Of a stretch of DNA of 64,000 bases, positions 42,922 to 52,229 are shown piece by piece. This DNA is from Methylocystis iwaonis. Lineage in GTDB: Bacteria > Pseudomonadota > Alphaproteobacteria > Rhizobiales > Beijerinckiaceae. Under the pieces are notes generated by a model. It worked only from the letters and a program-made list of their open reading frames with translations. It was not told the origin of the DNA and made no database searches. Both the position numbers and the translations under genes were made by a program. The stretch covers positions 3,372,501-3,436,500 of the forward strand of contig NZ_AP027142.1 in assembly GCF_027925385.1 (NCBI RefSeq). The letters are read 5' to 3'. Numbering within the stretch: position 1 is the stretch's first letter; each line of letters opens with the position of its first letter.

Positions 42922-43110
42922 GTCAAAGTCCAAACAGGAAAGTGAGCCGCGCGGTGACGCGTCTGATCAAGATGCTTGGGCGCGATTTGAGTGTGCCGTA
43001 GACGCTGCGGTTAAGGGCGGCCTAAAGCATAAATCCGCCCGCCTAGCATGGATAAAAAGACGCGCCCTGCGAGCAAGGGGCGCGTCCACAAGGGCAAGTC
43101 TAAGAGCTAG
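42920..43110 (+). pseudogene. frameshifted small basic protein with AWxRFExAVDAAVK motif
   Basis: The frame from ATG 42920 gives AWARFECAVDAAVKGGLKHK, clearly related to the protein at 41827-42015. It then loses homology, but the +1 frame continues from about 43049 with DKKTRPASKGRVHKGKSKS and a stop at 43110, matching the tail of the other copy (KGRVHKGK). A small indel between 43020 and 43050 therefore disrupts this copy. Confidence 0.7.
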
Positions 43111-43883
43111 ACGAGGCGTTTGCTGCGGTCGGCGCGGTCTGCTTCGATCGCGCTACGGATACTCGCAGCACTTTTGGTGGCCGCAATCTCACACTGGTGA
43201 ACGCCGCGCGAGTCTTCGTCTTCGATCCGTTCTTTAGCCAATTGCTCGGAGGCCATGACGAACACAAGGTCGCGAGTATTCATCGCGTCCCGTAAACTGG
43301 CGGTTTTTGACAGGCCTTTCTCAGCTCTCAATTGTTTGGCGGTCTTGCCCAGAAGGCCTTTGTATGTGCCATTGGTAACGCGAGCGAATTCAAGAGGCTT
43401 CGTTACATCGTGCTCTTTGAGGGTCGCGGTTAGATCGATGCGCTTGGCTCGACCAAGAGCGCGAACGCCAGCCCATTCGTTATCCTTCGCGGGCGCGTGC
43501 TGGAGGATTTCATCCGCAAGCGTTGCGTCGCCGGCCTTGTAGCGAAGGAAAACCTCGTTGACTTCGTAATGAAGCGACGGGCTCAGATACTTAGCGTATG
43601 CGAGGGCAAGATTTGGATGCGCCCAAACGCCACCAAGGTTCCCACGTCTAGCGCAAAACACTGATAACAGATCATCTTTTGACAAGAGACGGGATTTCCC
43701 CGTGTTTTTTTCTGCCGTAAACGTGATAAGCGAGAGCGTCGTTGCAAGCCTGCCCCACTCGTAGGGTGTTTGTCGCGTAAAGCCGCCGGCTTTGTGGATG
43801 TCATCGAGGCGGATGCGCCCTTTTCCATCCACTGCGATTTTACGGCCTTTGACTTTGAAGAAGTCGAGTTTGTTATCAGTCAT
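43107..43883 (-). CDS. KilA-N domain protein (phage antirepressor type)
   Basis: A 258-residue protein from ATG 43883 (AAAGG lies 10 bases upstream). The KilA-N domain covers about 1-110: VDGKGRIRLDDIHKAGG at the start and GGVWAHPNLALAYAKYLSPSLHYEVNEVFLRY at its end (positions about 82-113). The C-terminal part (TKPLEFARVTNGTYKGLLGKTAKQLRAEKGLSK region onwards) resembles the antirepressor C-terminal domain. KilA-N proteins bind DNA in phages and islands. It stands alone here without phage genes and ends next to the damaged small-protein gene. Confidence 0.85.
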   Translation of the reverse strand: MTDNKLDFFKVKGRKIAVDGKGRIRLDDIHKAGGFTRQTPYEWGRLATTLSLITFTAEKNTGKSRLLSKDDLLSVFCARRGNLGGVWAHPNLALAYAKYLSPSLHYEVNEVFLRYKAGDATLADEILQHAPAKDNEWAGVRALGRAKRIDLTATLKEHDVTKPLEFARVTNGTYKGLLGKTAKQLRAEKGLSKTASLRDAMNTRDLVFVMASEQLAKERIEDEDSRGVHQCEIAATKSAASIRSAIEADRADRSKRLV

Positions 43884-44220
43884 TTGTACGCCTTTGTGCG
43901 GCGACAAGACACTAGACTGCCCACGGACTTTCGGCATAGGGTCCGCTTGTTCAGGGAGGAAGGGCCTAGCGGCTTGACCTGAATTTGGGGGACGCCGCGG
44001 CAATCGGCTGTCCCCCTCTTGATTCGCCGAAGGCATGAGTTTTGCGCTGGCGCTCTCGCGAGTCGAGTGCCAACTGAGCATATTCCACCGCAAACCCTTG
44101 ATACTAGTACATAAAGATATCGTTATGCGTTGATCCGGCGCGTCATTTGCGCCTCTGCTTTTAGCCTAAGGTTCTTTGCTTACCCGTTTGATTTGTTTCG
44201 TCGTTCGATGATCACTAGCC

Positions 44221-44250
44221 AAAAAGAAAAGGCCCGGCGTGAACCGGGCC
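44221..44250 (-). terminator. rho-independent terminator of the outer-membrane protein gene
   Basis: Minus strand GGCCCGG-TTCACG-CCGGGCC (44250-44231) followed by TTTTCTTTTT (44230-44221), 36 bp after the stop codon. Confidence 0.85.
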
Positions 44251-44285
44251 TCCCCTTGACGAACGAAAGGCTGGATTTCGCTCGG

Positions 44286-45215
44286 TCAAAAACTCGCGAG
44301 GACCGGCGCCGAGCCCCAGTTGAAATGGTAGTTCACGCCCGCGCGCACGATATTGCCGCGGATGGGCGCGGAGACCACAGGCGTTGTCGCTGCAAAGCTC
44401 CAAGTGGGAACCGGCGTGAAAGCGATGCCTGCGCCGCCGAAGGTGTGGATCGTGCCCAGGTCGTAATAGAGATATTCGACCTTTGCGGACCAGTTTGGCA
44501 TGAACATCCATTCGAGGCCGCCGCCCGCCGTCCAGCCCGTCGCCGTGTCGGAGAAGCTCGAGAAGCCGGCGCCGAACTGGCCGGTCGGGTTGAGGATTTG
44601 AAGCGTGCTCGCGTTCAAGGTCACGCCGCCATAGGCGAAGCCGCCCGTGCCATAGAGCAAGAGGGTCGGCATGACGAGCCAGCCCAAGCGACCACGCACC
44701 GTGCCGAGATAGTCGAGGCTGCCTGAAAGCCGCGTGAACTGGCTCACGCTGAAGCCCGAGGGGAGCGGCAGCACGCCAAAAAGGGTGGTGTCGCCGCCGC
44801 CGCTGGCGACGCCCTGGATGTCCGCCTCCAGGCCCACGAGGAAGTTCTGGTAGAACTGGTAATTATAGCCCACCTGGCCGCCGCCGATGAAGCCGGAACG
44901 GTTGCCGATCCCCGCAAATCCCTGGCCGCCGCTGAACCAGGCCCATTGGCCGGGCGCAGGCGCAGGCTGGGGGCCGCCCCAGCGCTTGGCGGGCGCAGAC
45001 GTCACCAGGACGCCGTCGAACTGCGTGAGCGTCGCCGTTGTGTCGGAGGCCCATGTCCCGCCGGCGTTCACGCCAGCATAGAAACCTGTCCAGGTCGGCA
45101 AGGGCGCAGCCGCCGGCGCCACGGCGGGCGGAGCCTTAAGGGACGGAAGGTCCGCCGCAAAGGCGGAGCCCGCCATCAACGCCGAAGCTGCAACCGAAAG
45201 ACAGAATTTTTTCAT
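44286..45215 (-). CDS. outer-membrane beta-barrel protein (Omp25/RopB-like)
   Basis: A protein of about 309 residues from ATG 45215, which lies 9 bases after AAGGAGG (the ATG at 45224 is too close to it). A signal peptide (1-21, AFAAD) is followed by PTWTGFYAGVNAGGTW, the typical first strand of Omp25/porin-like barrels, and repeated amphipathic strands end in RAGVNYHFNW...F. A strong terminator follows. It is a surface protein of the outer membrane; pore function is not shown. Confidence 0.9.
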   Translation of the reverse strand: MKKFCLSVAASALMAGSAFAADLPSLKAPPAVAPAAAPLPTWTGFYAGVNAGGTWASDTTATLTQFDGVLVTSAPAKRWGGPQPAPAPGQWAWFSGGQGFAGIGNRSGFIGGGQVGYNYQFYQNFLVGLEADIQGVASGGGDTTLFGVLPLPSGFSVSQFTRLSGSLDYLGTVRGRLGWLVMPTLLLYGTGGFAYGGVTLNASTLQILNPTGQFGAGFSSFSDTATGWTAGGGLEWMFMPNWSAKVEYLYYDLGTIHTFGGAGIAFTPVPTWSFAATTPVVSAPIRGNIVRAGVNYHFNWGSAPVLASF

Positions 45216-45616
45216 AACGATCATCCTCCTTGAATCACGCCTCTAGTGATCGCGGGGAATAGATCGCACGTATAGTTTTATGAGAAGATGGATATTACGG
45301 CAAAGTCGTTCTTTATTATCGCATGTGCCAAATGTGCAACAAATATTGCCAATAATACAGTTAAGTCATAGGCATGTGTAGTATTTATACTTACTTATAT
45401 CTGCTTACGTGTAGCTACGTACAGGAGGACATGCTTTGCCGTGCGCCAATGAGGGTCGCTGTGCGGCGTCCGTGCGAGGAAGCGCCCGGTTCCATGACGT
45501 CGCATCTGAGCCATCTTCGCGCCTCTTTTCACACGGACGCTTCCGCCAAAAGATGCGCTGCGGCGTCGATGCCGCGGTACGCTCTCGCGCCCTTCCTTTT
45601 TGATGGATTTTCGGAT
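45216..45616. other. A/T-rich divergent region between two exported-protein genes
   Basis: This gap contains the ribosome binding site of the Omp gene (AAGGAGG, 45224-45230) and an A/T-rich stretch (45250-45420) that probably contains promoters. TACGT-GTAGCT-ACGTA forms an inverted repeat near 45405-45420. No further gene was seen. Confidence 0.4.
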
Positions 45617-46018
45617 ATGCGCCGCCGCCCAACAGCTTTCCTTGCCGCTGTGATCATCATGCTCGCCGCGGGGTGGGCCAATGCGCAAGATCGACCGTCC
45701 CACGCAAGGAAATCCAGCGCGGAAAAGCGACCGGCGCCGCCCGTGAGCGAGCCGGCGCCCTGCCCTCGCGCCACATGGAAGGACGATCCCGTCTGCTTCG
45801 GAGAAGGAGACCGAGACGCTTTGCCGGTTCCCTCGGCTGCCTCGATCCAACACGAGCGGACCGCCGACGGCATCGAGATCAAGCCGACAGCGAAGCTCAA
45901 CCCGCGCCCGACCGGCCCCGGCGGCGGCGCCTATCAATCGGAAAACACCTACCAATCGAACGGAAACTCGGTTACGTCGAATTACGGCGGCGGCCTCAGC
46001 CTGCATCTTCCCTTCTGA
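45617..46018 (+). CDS. exported hypothetical protein
   Basis: A 133-residue protein from ATG 45617 with a signal peptide (RRRPTAFLAAVIIMLAAGWANAQ). The mature part is hydrophilic with two Cys (CPRATWKDDPVC) and a C-terminal segment rich in Gly/Asn/Ser ending in LSLHLPF, a pattern of an outer-membrane-targeted peptide. No family recognised. Confidence 0.55.
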   Translation: MRRRPTAFLAAVIIMLAAGWANAQDRPSHARKSSAEKRPAPPVSEPAPCPRATWKDDPVCFGEGDRDALPVPSAASIQHERTADGIEIKPTAKLNPRPTGPGGGAYQSENTYQSNGNSVTSNYGGGLSLHLPF

Positions 46019-46076
46019 AACTGGCGTCGGAGACGCGCCCGCCGGCTCGACAACCGATTATTCCGGAGCCTGATCC

Positions 46077-46550
46077 ATGGCCGATGAAGCCCGCCCGCCG
46101 CTGCCCCCGTTCACCGACGAAACGGCGCGGCAGAAAGTAAGGCTCGCCGAAGACGCCTGGAACAGCAGGGACCCGGCGCGCGTGGCCTTGGCCTATACCT
46201 GCGACAGCCAGTGGCGGAATCGGTCGCGATTCATTTCGGGCCGCGCGGAAATCATCGCCTTTCTCGAAGCCAAATGGGCGGCCGAACAAGACTACCGGTT
46301 GATCAAGGAGATCTGGGCGCATCAGGGCAATCGCATCGCCGTGCGCTTCGCCTATGAATATCACGACGCGTCCGGCAACTGGTTTCGCGCCTATGGCAAC
46401 GAGAATTGGGAGTTCGCCGAAAACGGGCTCGTGCGCCGGCGCATCGCCAGCATCAATGATCTGCCGATCGACGAAAAAGAGCGCAAGCTGACCTTCCCGC
46501 AAGGGCGTCGTCCCGACGATTTCCCCGGCCTCACCGAACTCGGTCTTTGA
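46077..46550 (+). CDS. DUF1348 / NTF2-like protein
   Basis: A 157-residue cytoplasmic protein with the NTF2-like cone fold of DUF1348: [22 protein letters not shown] (about 12-33), [42 protein letters not shown], and [24 protein letters not shown] near the end. The family is widespread and uncharacterised. It is 58 bp after the exported protein gene on the same strand. Confidence 0.85.
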   Translation: MADEARPPLPPFTDETARQKVRLAEDAWNSRDPARVALAYTCDSQWRNRSRFISGRAEIIAFLEAKWAAEQDYRLIKEIWAHQGNRIAVRFAYEYHDASGNWFRAYGNENWEFAENGLVRRRIASINDLPIDEKERKLTFPQGRRPDDFPGLTELGL

Positions 46551-46554
46551 GTCC

Positions 46555-46935
46555 TCACACGGGGAAGCAGGACGACGCACGGATGTCGAAACTCGGCAGG
46601 TTCAAATAGGGCGCGAAATTCGGGAAGGCGTAGCTCGCCGAAACGAGATTGCCGCAGGATGACTGGCTGAACGAGAAGGTCGTAGCGGGAAGGTTCAGAC
46701 CGAAAGCCTGACCGACTGCGAACTGCTGGATCGCGGCGGGCGAGCTGCAGACCGCCGGATTAATGGTCGCGCATCGCGCGGCCATTTCGGCCCCGTGCTG
46801 CAATCCGACTTGCGTCCACATCCACATGCCGAGCTGAAAGGTCGCCAACAGACCGAGCAGAAACAGCGGCGCCGTGAAAGCGAATTCAACGGCGGCGACG
46901 CCAGAGACATTATCGAGGAATTTTTTGGAAATCAT
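46555..46935 (-). CDS. TadE-like pilus assembly protein (distal copy)
   Basis: A 126-residue protein from ATG 46935. The N terminus (SKKFLDNVSGVAAVEFAFTAPLFLLGLLATFQLG) is the TadE-like hydrophobic segment with the G-x-x-x-V-E-F pilin-like motif cleaved by TadV-type peptidases. The Cys-containing C-terminal part is outside the membrane. Overlaps the previous TadE-like gene by 4 bp. Part of a TadG-TadE-TadE cluster, but no tadA-C or secretin genes are in the window. Confidence 0.8.
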   Translation of the reverse strand: MISKKFLDNVSGVAAVEFAFTAPLFLLGLLATFQLGMWMWTQVGLQHGAEMAARCATINPAVCSSPAAIQQFAVGQAFGLNLPATTFSFSQSSCGNLVSASYAFPNFAPYLNLPSFDIRASSCFPV

Positions 46936-47429
46936 TTGATGCGCACCGTCGATTGAGCCGTGAGGGCGAAGCTTTTGGGAAGCAGCGGATAGGCAAGGAC
47001 GGTCTGGTAGGTCGCGCTCGCCGACGCCTGCACGAACTGACCGGCTGCCGAACCGGAGGCGCAAATCGAGCCGCAGGCGGCCGCCACAACACCGGTCGCC
47101 GAGGCGCAACCGCAATAGAGCTGCGGCTGCGGAGCGGCGCTGACCCCCGAATAGCTCGTGGCGGCGAGAATGGCGTTGGTCGTTCCGTTCTGATCGTAGC
47201 CATGCACGGCGGCATATTCGGCGCCGGCTTGCGCGGCTGATTGCACCTGCATCTTTCGGTAGATCCCGAGACCCAGATCCGCGACGCAGATGATGCAAAG
47301 GGCAAGCGCCGGAAGGATGAGCGCGAGCTCTATGCTCATTACCCCCGCGATCGACCGCCCGCTGTGGTCGAACAAAGTCCGAAGAGCGAATAGCGCGCCG
47401 CTCGCCGTTTGCGCGTAAAGACGCATCAT
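46932..47429 (-). CDS. TadE-like pilus assembly protein (proximal copy)
   Basis: A protein of about 165 residues from ATG 47429. It has a longer N-terminal tail before the pilin-like segment SIAGVMSIELALILPALALCIICVADLGLGIYRKM. Residues after 60 are Ala/Ser/Cys-rich (about six Cys), suggesting disulfides in the periplasm. Its start lies 2 bp after the TadG-like gene stop. Confidence 0.8.
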   Translation of the reverse strand: MMRLYAQTASGALFALRTLFDHSGRSIAGVMSIELALILPALALCIICVADLGLGIYRKMQVQSAAQAGAEYAAVHGYDQNGTTNAILAATSYSGVSAAPQPQLYCGCASATGVVAAACGSICASGSAAGQFVQASASATYQTVLAYPLLPKSFALTAQSTVRIK

Positions 47430-47431
47430 CT

Positions 47432-48751
47432 TCACTCCACGAGCGACGCGAGATTGGACATTTGCTTCGTCCCATAGGCGCCGCAGTTGATGGCGAGGTT
47501 CGAGACGCCGACGAAATTGATGGTGTCGGCGATGAGCTGGGTGCAATTATTCGCGCCGCCCGTGCCGCCGGAAAAGGAGAGCGCGCCTTTCGGCAGATAG
47601 ACGGCGCCGCCAAAGACCTGGTCGCCATTGCCGGCGAATTTGAAGCTCGTCGATGTCGGCATTCCGCGATCGCCGAAAATGACGACGCCCGCCAGCGGAC
47701 CCGTCGTCGGCGCGGTGAGATTGATGGTCGCCCCGCCCGTCGATGTCGCGGTGGCGTAGTTTTTTCCCGTGCTGGACGTGAAAACCAGCGTGACGCCCGC
47801 GCCCTGAATGGTTGACTGGCCGGCCGCCTGAAAGCTTCCCTGATCGAGATAATAAACGCCCGGAGACAGCGTGACATTCGCGCCGGCTTTGAACGTCATG
47901 CCGCCGCAGTAGACGCCCGGGGCCATAGTTTGCGTGATGCTTGTCGTGAAATTGTTGTAGTCGCAGCCTGAGAACGGCGGATAGGCCGCATTGGCGTAAG
48001 GGTCCGCGGCAGCGGATGCGCCGGACTTCATGCCCAGCATGGTCGTGATATTCGACGCGCCGGATATGCCGCCGACGACCGCGGCGTACATCGCTGAGAG
48101 CGTGGCGGAGCCGCCGACGTTGAGCGCCGCGCCGCTGCTGGAATTACCGTAGAGGCTGCAATTGTTCAGAGCGACCGTGTTGGTCCCTTGAAGATTGATC
48201 GCGCTGCTCGCGCTCGCGTTCAAGGATAGGACGCAGCCCGGATGGCCGCTCACCGCGACGGCGCGCGCTGCAACGGCGAGAGGCTGCGAACTGAAAAACT
48301 GCGAAAAGAAACGCGGCTGGGGCCCTTGCAGGACGATCTCTAAAGCGCCCGCGGTCGCCCGATTGGGGCCGGAGAGCGGCGGCGTGTTGAGGGCGAGCGT
48401 GACCCCGTTCGTTCCCGGCGCAACGCCATAGGAGGACGCAATGGCCGCGGCTTGCGTCGTGAGATTGCTCTCGCCGAGAGCGGCCGCCGCCGCAGCGCTG
48501 AGCGCGGCGGAGTCGGCCGCGCTCTGCATGAGCTGATGCTTGTAATACCAGAGCCCAACTTCCGCCCCGAGACTGACGCTGCCGATGATGACAGGCATCG
48601 AGAGAGCGGCGAGGACGACATAAGACCCAGCAGTGTCCCCGGCGAATGCGCCGAACGCCAAAGCAGTGGCATTGCGGAGATATTGTCGCAAAGCTGAAGC
48701 ATATCTTCCAGGCATACTGCCACGCTCATCCAAAACTCGCGGAAACTGCAT
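47432..48751 (-). CDS. TadG-like protein with N-terminal pilin-like segment
   Basis: A 439-residue protein. The N-terminal transmembrane part (YVVLAALSMPVIIGSVSLGAEVGLWYYKHQLMQSAADSAAL, about 45-85) is the TadG/TadE-like anchor followed by the AADSAAL helix. The long periplasmic part (100-430) is rich in Gly/Ala/Ser/Thr/Asn in repeated strand-like turns and ends around CGAYGTKQ. It heads the operon of three Tad-type proteins; the rest of a tad machine would be elsewhere. Confidence 0.8.
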   Translation of the reverse strand: MQFPRVLDERGSMPGRYASALRQYLRNATALAFGAFAGDTAGSYVVLAALSMPVIIGSVSLGAEVGLWYYKHQLMQSAADSAALSAAAAAALGESNLTTQAAAIASSYGVAPGTNGVTLALNTPPLSGPNRATAGALEIVLQGPQPRFFSQFFSSQPLAVAARAVAVSGHPGCVLSLNASASSAINLQGTNTVALNNCSLYGNSSSGAALNVGGSATLSAMYAAVVGGISGASNITTMLGMKSGASAAADPYANAAYPPFSGCDYNNFTTSITQTMAPGVYCGGMTFKAGANVTLSPGVYYLDQGSFQAAGQSTIQGAGVTLVFTSSTGKNYATATSTGGATINLTAPTTGPLAGVVIFGDRGMPTSTSFKFAGNGDQVFGGAVYLPKGALSFSGGTGGANNCTQLIADTINFVGVSNLAINCGAYGTKQMSNLASLVE

Positions 48752-48967
48752 AGTTTATGCAAGTATTTACTCGAATAAGCTGCGGTAATTTTCTTAACTC
48801 CCTGTTACAAAATTTCCAGCGACCTATAATTTTTGAGATACATCAAACGCTAAGCCAGCGCTTTTCTTTGTATGCTGAAAGAGCGCCTCATTGGACGCCT
48901 TTGGAGGCGGCCCACACGCTCTCGCTTGCCGGCGTTTCACACGGCAAAGGGAGATAAGGGACGTCCT

Positions 48968-49702
48968 TTATTTCCCGCCGGCGGTGGCCTCGTGATAGTT
49001 TTCGATGTTCGTTTGGAAATCGGCGATGCATTTGGGCGGAATTTTATCGGCGATGGCCGGCCGTTTGTCGAAGCAGCGCCCGAGCATTTCCGGCCCGGGC
49101 TCGAATCCCTTGCAGAGTCCGGCATAGATCGCATTGCAGTCGCGCGACCGCTTGTCCTCGGCCGCAGCGCCTGCGCCAAGCGCGCCGTCGATAAGCCCGC
49201 GCGCTTCCTCATTTGTCGCCGCGGAGCCAATGAAGGCAGGCTCCCCGCGCAGATCGAACACGAAGAGCGCCGAGGCGGAGGCGCCGGGCTTCTCCGCACG
49301 CTGATAGGAGACGCGCACGATCAGCCCCGCCGCCTTGCCGTCGGCGTCGAGCCGCCACTCCGCTTTCTTGGCGCCCGAGACATTGGGAAACTCGCCGAGC
49401 TTGAAATTCGAGACCAGCGGCTTTTCCAGGGAGAAAAGCTTTCCGTCGCGCCCCAAAACCAGAAAGCTGCGCGGATCGTCCTCGATCACATAGACAGAAT
49501 AATTGTCGATCCCCTTGCAACGGAAAATGCCCGTCCCGGCCCCTTTCTCGAGCGCGCGCCCGGGCAGCTTCAGGCGTTCGAGCGTCTCGCAATCCTGGAG
49601 AGAGGTGTATTGCGATTTGAGTTCCTCGGCGGAGACGGCGCCAGAGATGAGAAGGCCGGCAAAAAACACAAGCCCGCGCGCGAAAGTCCTATCGAGTGTC
49701 AA
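48968..49702 (-). CDS. exported hypothetical protein
   Basis: A 244-residue protein with a signal peptide (1-25) and six or more Cys (for example CETLERL, FRCKG, DCNAIYAGLCKG and RCFDKRPAIADKIPPKC), so disulfide bonds in the periplasm are likely. The central part (SYVIEDDPRSFLVLGRDGKLFSLEK-like) suggests a beta-rich domain. I do not recognise the family. Confidence 0.6.
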   Translation of the reverse strand: MTLDRTFARGLVFFAGLLISGAVSAEELKSQYTSLQDCETLERLKLPGRALEKGAGTGIFRCKGIDNYSVYVIEDDPRSFLVLGRDGKLFSLEKPLVSNFKLGEFPNVSGAKKAEWRLDADGKAAGLIVRVSYQRAEKPGASASALFVFDLRGEPAFIGSAATNEEARGLIDGALGAGAAAEDKRSRDCNAIYAGLCKGFEPGPEMLGRCFDKRPAIADKIPPKCIADFQTNIENYHEATAGGK

Positions 49703-49820
49703 GACCGCTCTCCCCTTGAATAAAAGCTCGAGCTTACGTTACGGGAAATACGCAGAAGCTTGAAGCGCATCCGCCGCCTCTCAGCGGTCCGCCTCTTTAA
49801 AAAAGGCCGAGAATCGACTT

Positions 49821-50642
49821 TCAGAGTTCTCGCCGCTGGCCCGCCGCGGCGGGGGGATTCTCATGCGCCAGCGCGTCGCGCATTTCGACGATGGGCGCGG
49901 GGTCGACAGTGACGCCGCCCCGGAACGGATTATCGAGCGCGGCAATCAGAAAGACGACGGCGCCGAGAAAGAGCGCGGTGGTCGCCCCCAGCAAGACATG
50001 CACATGCGCCTCCATATCGAAGAGGCACATGAGCAGAATGAAGAGAAAGGCGCCGATATAAACGACGGCCCACATCGCGCCCGGAATGCCGTTGCCTTCG
50101 CTCGACAGCAGGAGGCGGCGCTGCTCGATGAGCAGATTGACCTGGCGGAAAACCTCGCCGTAAACGAGTTCCTCGCTCTTGGTCGCGGGCTGGAATGCGA
50201 GGAGTCTGCCGAGCATGCGGCGCAAGATCGGCGACGCGCCGGTCGGCGTCGGCGTCGTCACATCCTTGGGCCAGTGGGTCTCGAGCGCCTCCACGGCGTA
50301 ATCGCGCAAATCCTCCTGCAGCGCCCCGCTCACAGGCGCCGGCAAGCCATCGAGATTGTGGCGCAGCGTCGCGAAAGTGAGCGCCTGCTTCGAAACGGCG
50401 TCCTTGACGCTCGAGAAGTCCTGATAGGCCTCGACGGCGAGCAGGCCGAGCAGAATGCCGTAGAGCGCCGCGAAGCTCTGCAGCGAAAAGCCGATCATGT
50501 CATTGGCGTTGCGTCGGCCGTGAATCCATCGCCGCGAATAGGGCCGACACAGGAAGATACAGGCCACGGTGAGCGCCGCGAAGCCGACGCAGTAAATGAG
50601 GGCCAGCTCCATCGTCGAAAAACCTTTTAACAAATCATGCAT
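49821..50642 (-). CDS. DUF4239 (bestrophin-like) membrane protein
   Basis: A 273-residue protein with four hydrophobic segments (about 15-32, 52-68, 185-205 and 212-235) and a cytoplasmic/periplasmic middle. RRNANDMIGFSLQSFAALYGILLGLLAVEAY is the hallmark of DUF4239, related to bestrophin-like channels. An ATG at 50612 (AAAGG 9 bases upstream) is the alternative start. Function unproven. Confidence 0.8.
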   Translation of the reverse strand: MHDLLKGFSTMELALIYCVGFAALTVACIFLCRPYSRRWIHGRRNANDMIGFSLQSFAALYGILLGLLAVEAYQDFSSVKDAVSKQALTFATLRHNLDGLPAPVSGALQEDLRDYAVEALETHWPKDVTTPTPTGASPILRRMLGRLLAFQPATKSEELVYGEVFRQVNLLIEQRRLLLSSEGNGIPGAMWAVVYIGAFLFILLMCLFDMEAHVHVLLGATTALFLGAVVFLIAALDNPFRGGVTVDPAPIVEMRDALAHENPPAAAGQRREL

Positions 50643-50700
50643 CGCCTACTCCCCGCGCCATCATTTTGGCGATGGAAGCAAGGCTTTGTCAAAACCCGCT

Positions 50701-50901
50701 CTATCGGTTGAGGAGCCAAAAGATCAGGCTCAATATGACGCTCAGCAGCAGCGACGTGGCGAGCGGAATATAGACGCGCAGATTGCCGCGCTCGAAGACG
50801 ATGTCGCCGGGCAGGCGCCCGAGGCCCAGACGTTCCGCCGCGAGCCACAACAGGCCGAGCGCAATAAGCACGATCCCGACCAAAATCAACAATCTAGGCA
50901 T
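50701..50901 (-). CDS. DUF2905 small membrane protein
   Basis: A 66-residue protein with two transmembrane helices separated by the conserved loop LGRLPGDIVFERGNLRVYIPL, the DUF2905 signature. Widespread in Proteobacteria, function unknown. Confidence 0.9.
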   Translation of the reverse strand: MPRLLILVGIVLIALGLLWLAAERLGLGRLPGDIVFERGNLRVYIPLATSLLLSVILSLIFWLLNR

Positions 50902-51420
50902 TACTCGCCTCTCCGCTGCGCATCCCCCGCACGAGGCGACATATTGTCGCGAAAGGCCAAATCGCGAGCCTCTTCGCTTGCAAAAAAGCGGGCGCGCCGA
51001 TACCTCGCTGTCGGGTTTCGAGCAGCGACGGATCGCGCCACAGTGCGACGAAATCGCTCAGCCGAATGAAGGCGCCATGGCGCGTCTTTCGCAAGGGCCT
51101 GTCGAGACGCGGACGCCCTGAACCCGAATAACAAAACGTCTCTTCTTCACTCTCAGCGAAGGCGCGGGCGCCGTACGCGCTCGATCGAAAAGGTAAAAGT
51201 AACATGATGAGGCCGGACCATCTCTTTATCGCTATGACAATGGTGAAGCACGGCACGCTCGCCGGCGCGTGCATCTTCGCGTTCAAGATTCTGCGCTTCG
51301 CTTTGGCCCACTGACGCTCGCGCTCCCGCGTCGGCGCCGATTTCTTGGGCGTCGCCGCCTCTTGACCTCGGCGCGCGAACCCGTGACAGCTAATCTGTCA
51401 AAAAGGGGGGAGCGCGACAT
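50902..51420. other. 519-bp region with one possible small peptide gene
   Basis: Between DUF2905 (minus) and the esterase (plus) no normal-sized gene is visible. A 36-codon frame at 51204-51314 is the only one with a plausible ribosome binding site. Confidence 0.4.
51204..51314 (+). CDS. possible 36-residue peptide
   Basis: ATG 51204 follows AAAGGTAAAAGTAAC at the right distance. The product (RPDHLFIAMTMVKHG, then LAGACIFAFKILRFALAH) has a weakly hydrophobic C-terminal half. No relative is known to me; it may be chance. Confidence 0.25.
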   Translation: MMRPDHLFIAMTMVKHGTLAGACIFAFKILRFALAH

Positions 51421-52107
51421 ATGGCTGCGGCGATCGACGGTCCGAGAGTTGGGGCGAAATCGGGCAAGGCCCGCCAGCTTGTCGTCTTCCTGCATGGCTT
51501 TGGAGCGGATGGCGCCGATCTCATCGAGATCGGGCGGCAATGGCGCTCCTTCCTGCCCGACGCGGATTTCATCGCCCCCCATGCGCCCGAGCGCTGCGCC
51601 ATGTCGCCCATGGGGCGGCAATGGTTCCCGCTCACCATGCGCGACCCGGACGAGCGCTGGCGCGGGGTGATTTCCGCCCGCCCGACCCTCGACGCCTTCC
51701 TCGACGCGGAGCTGGAAAAGCGCGGCTTCGACGAGCGCTCGCTGGCGCTGGTCGGCTTCAGCCAGGGCACGATGATGGCGCTGCATACGGGGCTGCGCCG
51801 GCCCAAGGCGCCGCGCGCCATTCTCGGCTATTCCGGCATTCTGGTGCTCGGCCCCAACCAGCCGGGGGCCGAACGGCCGCCGCAGAACCCGCCGCCTTCC
51901 GTGCTGCTCGTGCATGGCGAAGAGGATGACCTCATCCCCGTGGACGCCATGATGCTATCGGCCAATTCGCTCGCCGACATGAGCGTGCCGGCGCAATGGC
52001 ATATGTCCGCCGGCCTGGGCCACGGCATCGACAACGCCGGGCTGATCCATGGGGCGCTGTTTCTGGCGCAGGCTTTTGGGGTGAAGGTGGAATACGGGCG
52101 GCGGTAG
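51421..52107 (+). CDS. phospholipase/carboxylesterase (alpha/beta hydrolase)
   Basis: A 228-residue serine hydrolase of the carboxylesterase/phospholipase type. VVFLHGFGADGADL is the oxyanion region, GFSQGTM (about 120-126) holds the catalytic Ser, Asp lies in GEEDDLIPV and His in AGLGHGIDN. No signal peptide. Substrate unknown (short-chain esters or lysophospholipids are usual for the family). An IS4-family element lies 122 bp downstream. Confidence 0.88.
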   Translation: MAAAIDGPRVGAKSGKARQLVVFLHGFGADGADLIEIGRQWRSFLPDADFIAPHAPERCAMSPMGRQWFPLTMRDPDERWRGVISARPTLDAFLDAELEKRGFDERSLALVGFSQGTMMALHTGLRRPKAPRAILGYSGILVLGPNQPGAERPPQNPPPSVLLVHGEEDDLIPVDAMMLSANSLADMSVPAQWHMSAGLGHGIDNAGLIHGALFLAQAFGVKVEYGRR

Positions 52108-52229
52108 GCGGGGCGCGCCCTCATCCGCCCCCGCTTCGCGGGGCCACCTTCTCCCGTAAACGGGCGAAGGAATCGCGTCCCAATATTTGTGATCCAAAAC
52201 CGAGAGGTTCTTCCCTTCTCCCGCAAGCG
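52108..52229. repeat. intergenic palindromic repeat, left part interrupted by the IS4 element
   Basis: CTCATCCG...CCGCTTCGCGGGGCCACCTTCTCCCG at 52121-52157 has an inverted relative right of the IS (CGGGAGAAGGTGG...AGGGGTCGGATGAGG, 53527-53567). CTTCTCCCGCAAGCG at 52215-52229 continues after the IS as CGGGAGAAGG, forming the interrupted palindrome. Confidence 0.75.
52221..52229. repeat. target duplication of the IS4 element, left copy
   Basis: CCGCAAGCG here and at 53520-53528 flank the IS directly; 9 bp fits the IS4 family. Confidence 0.88.
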
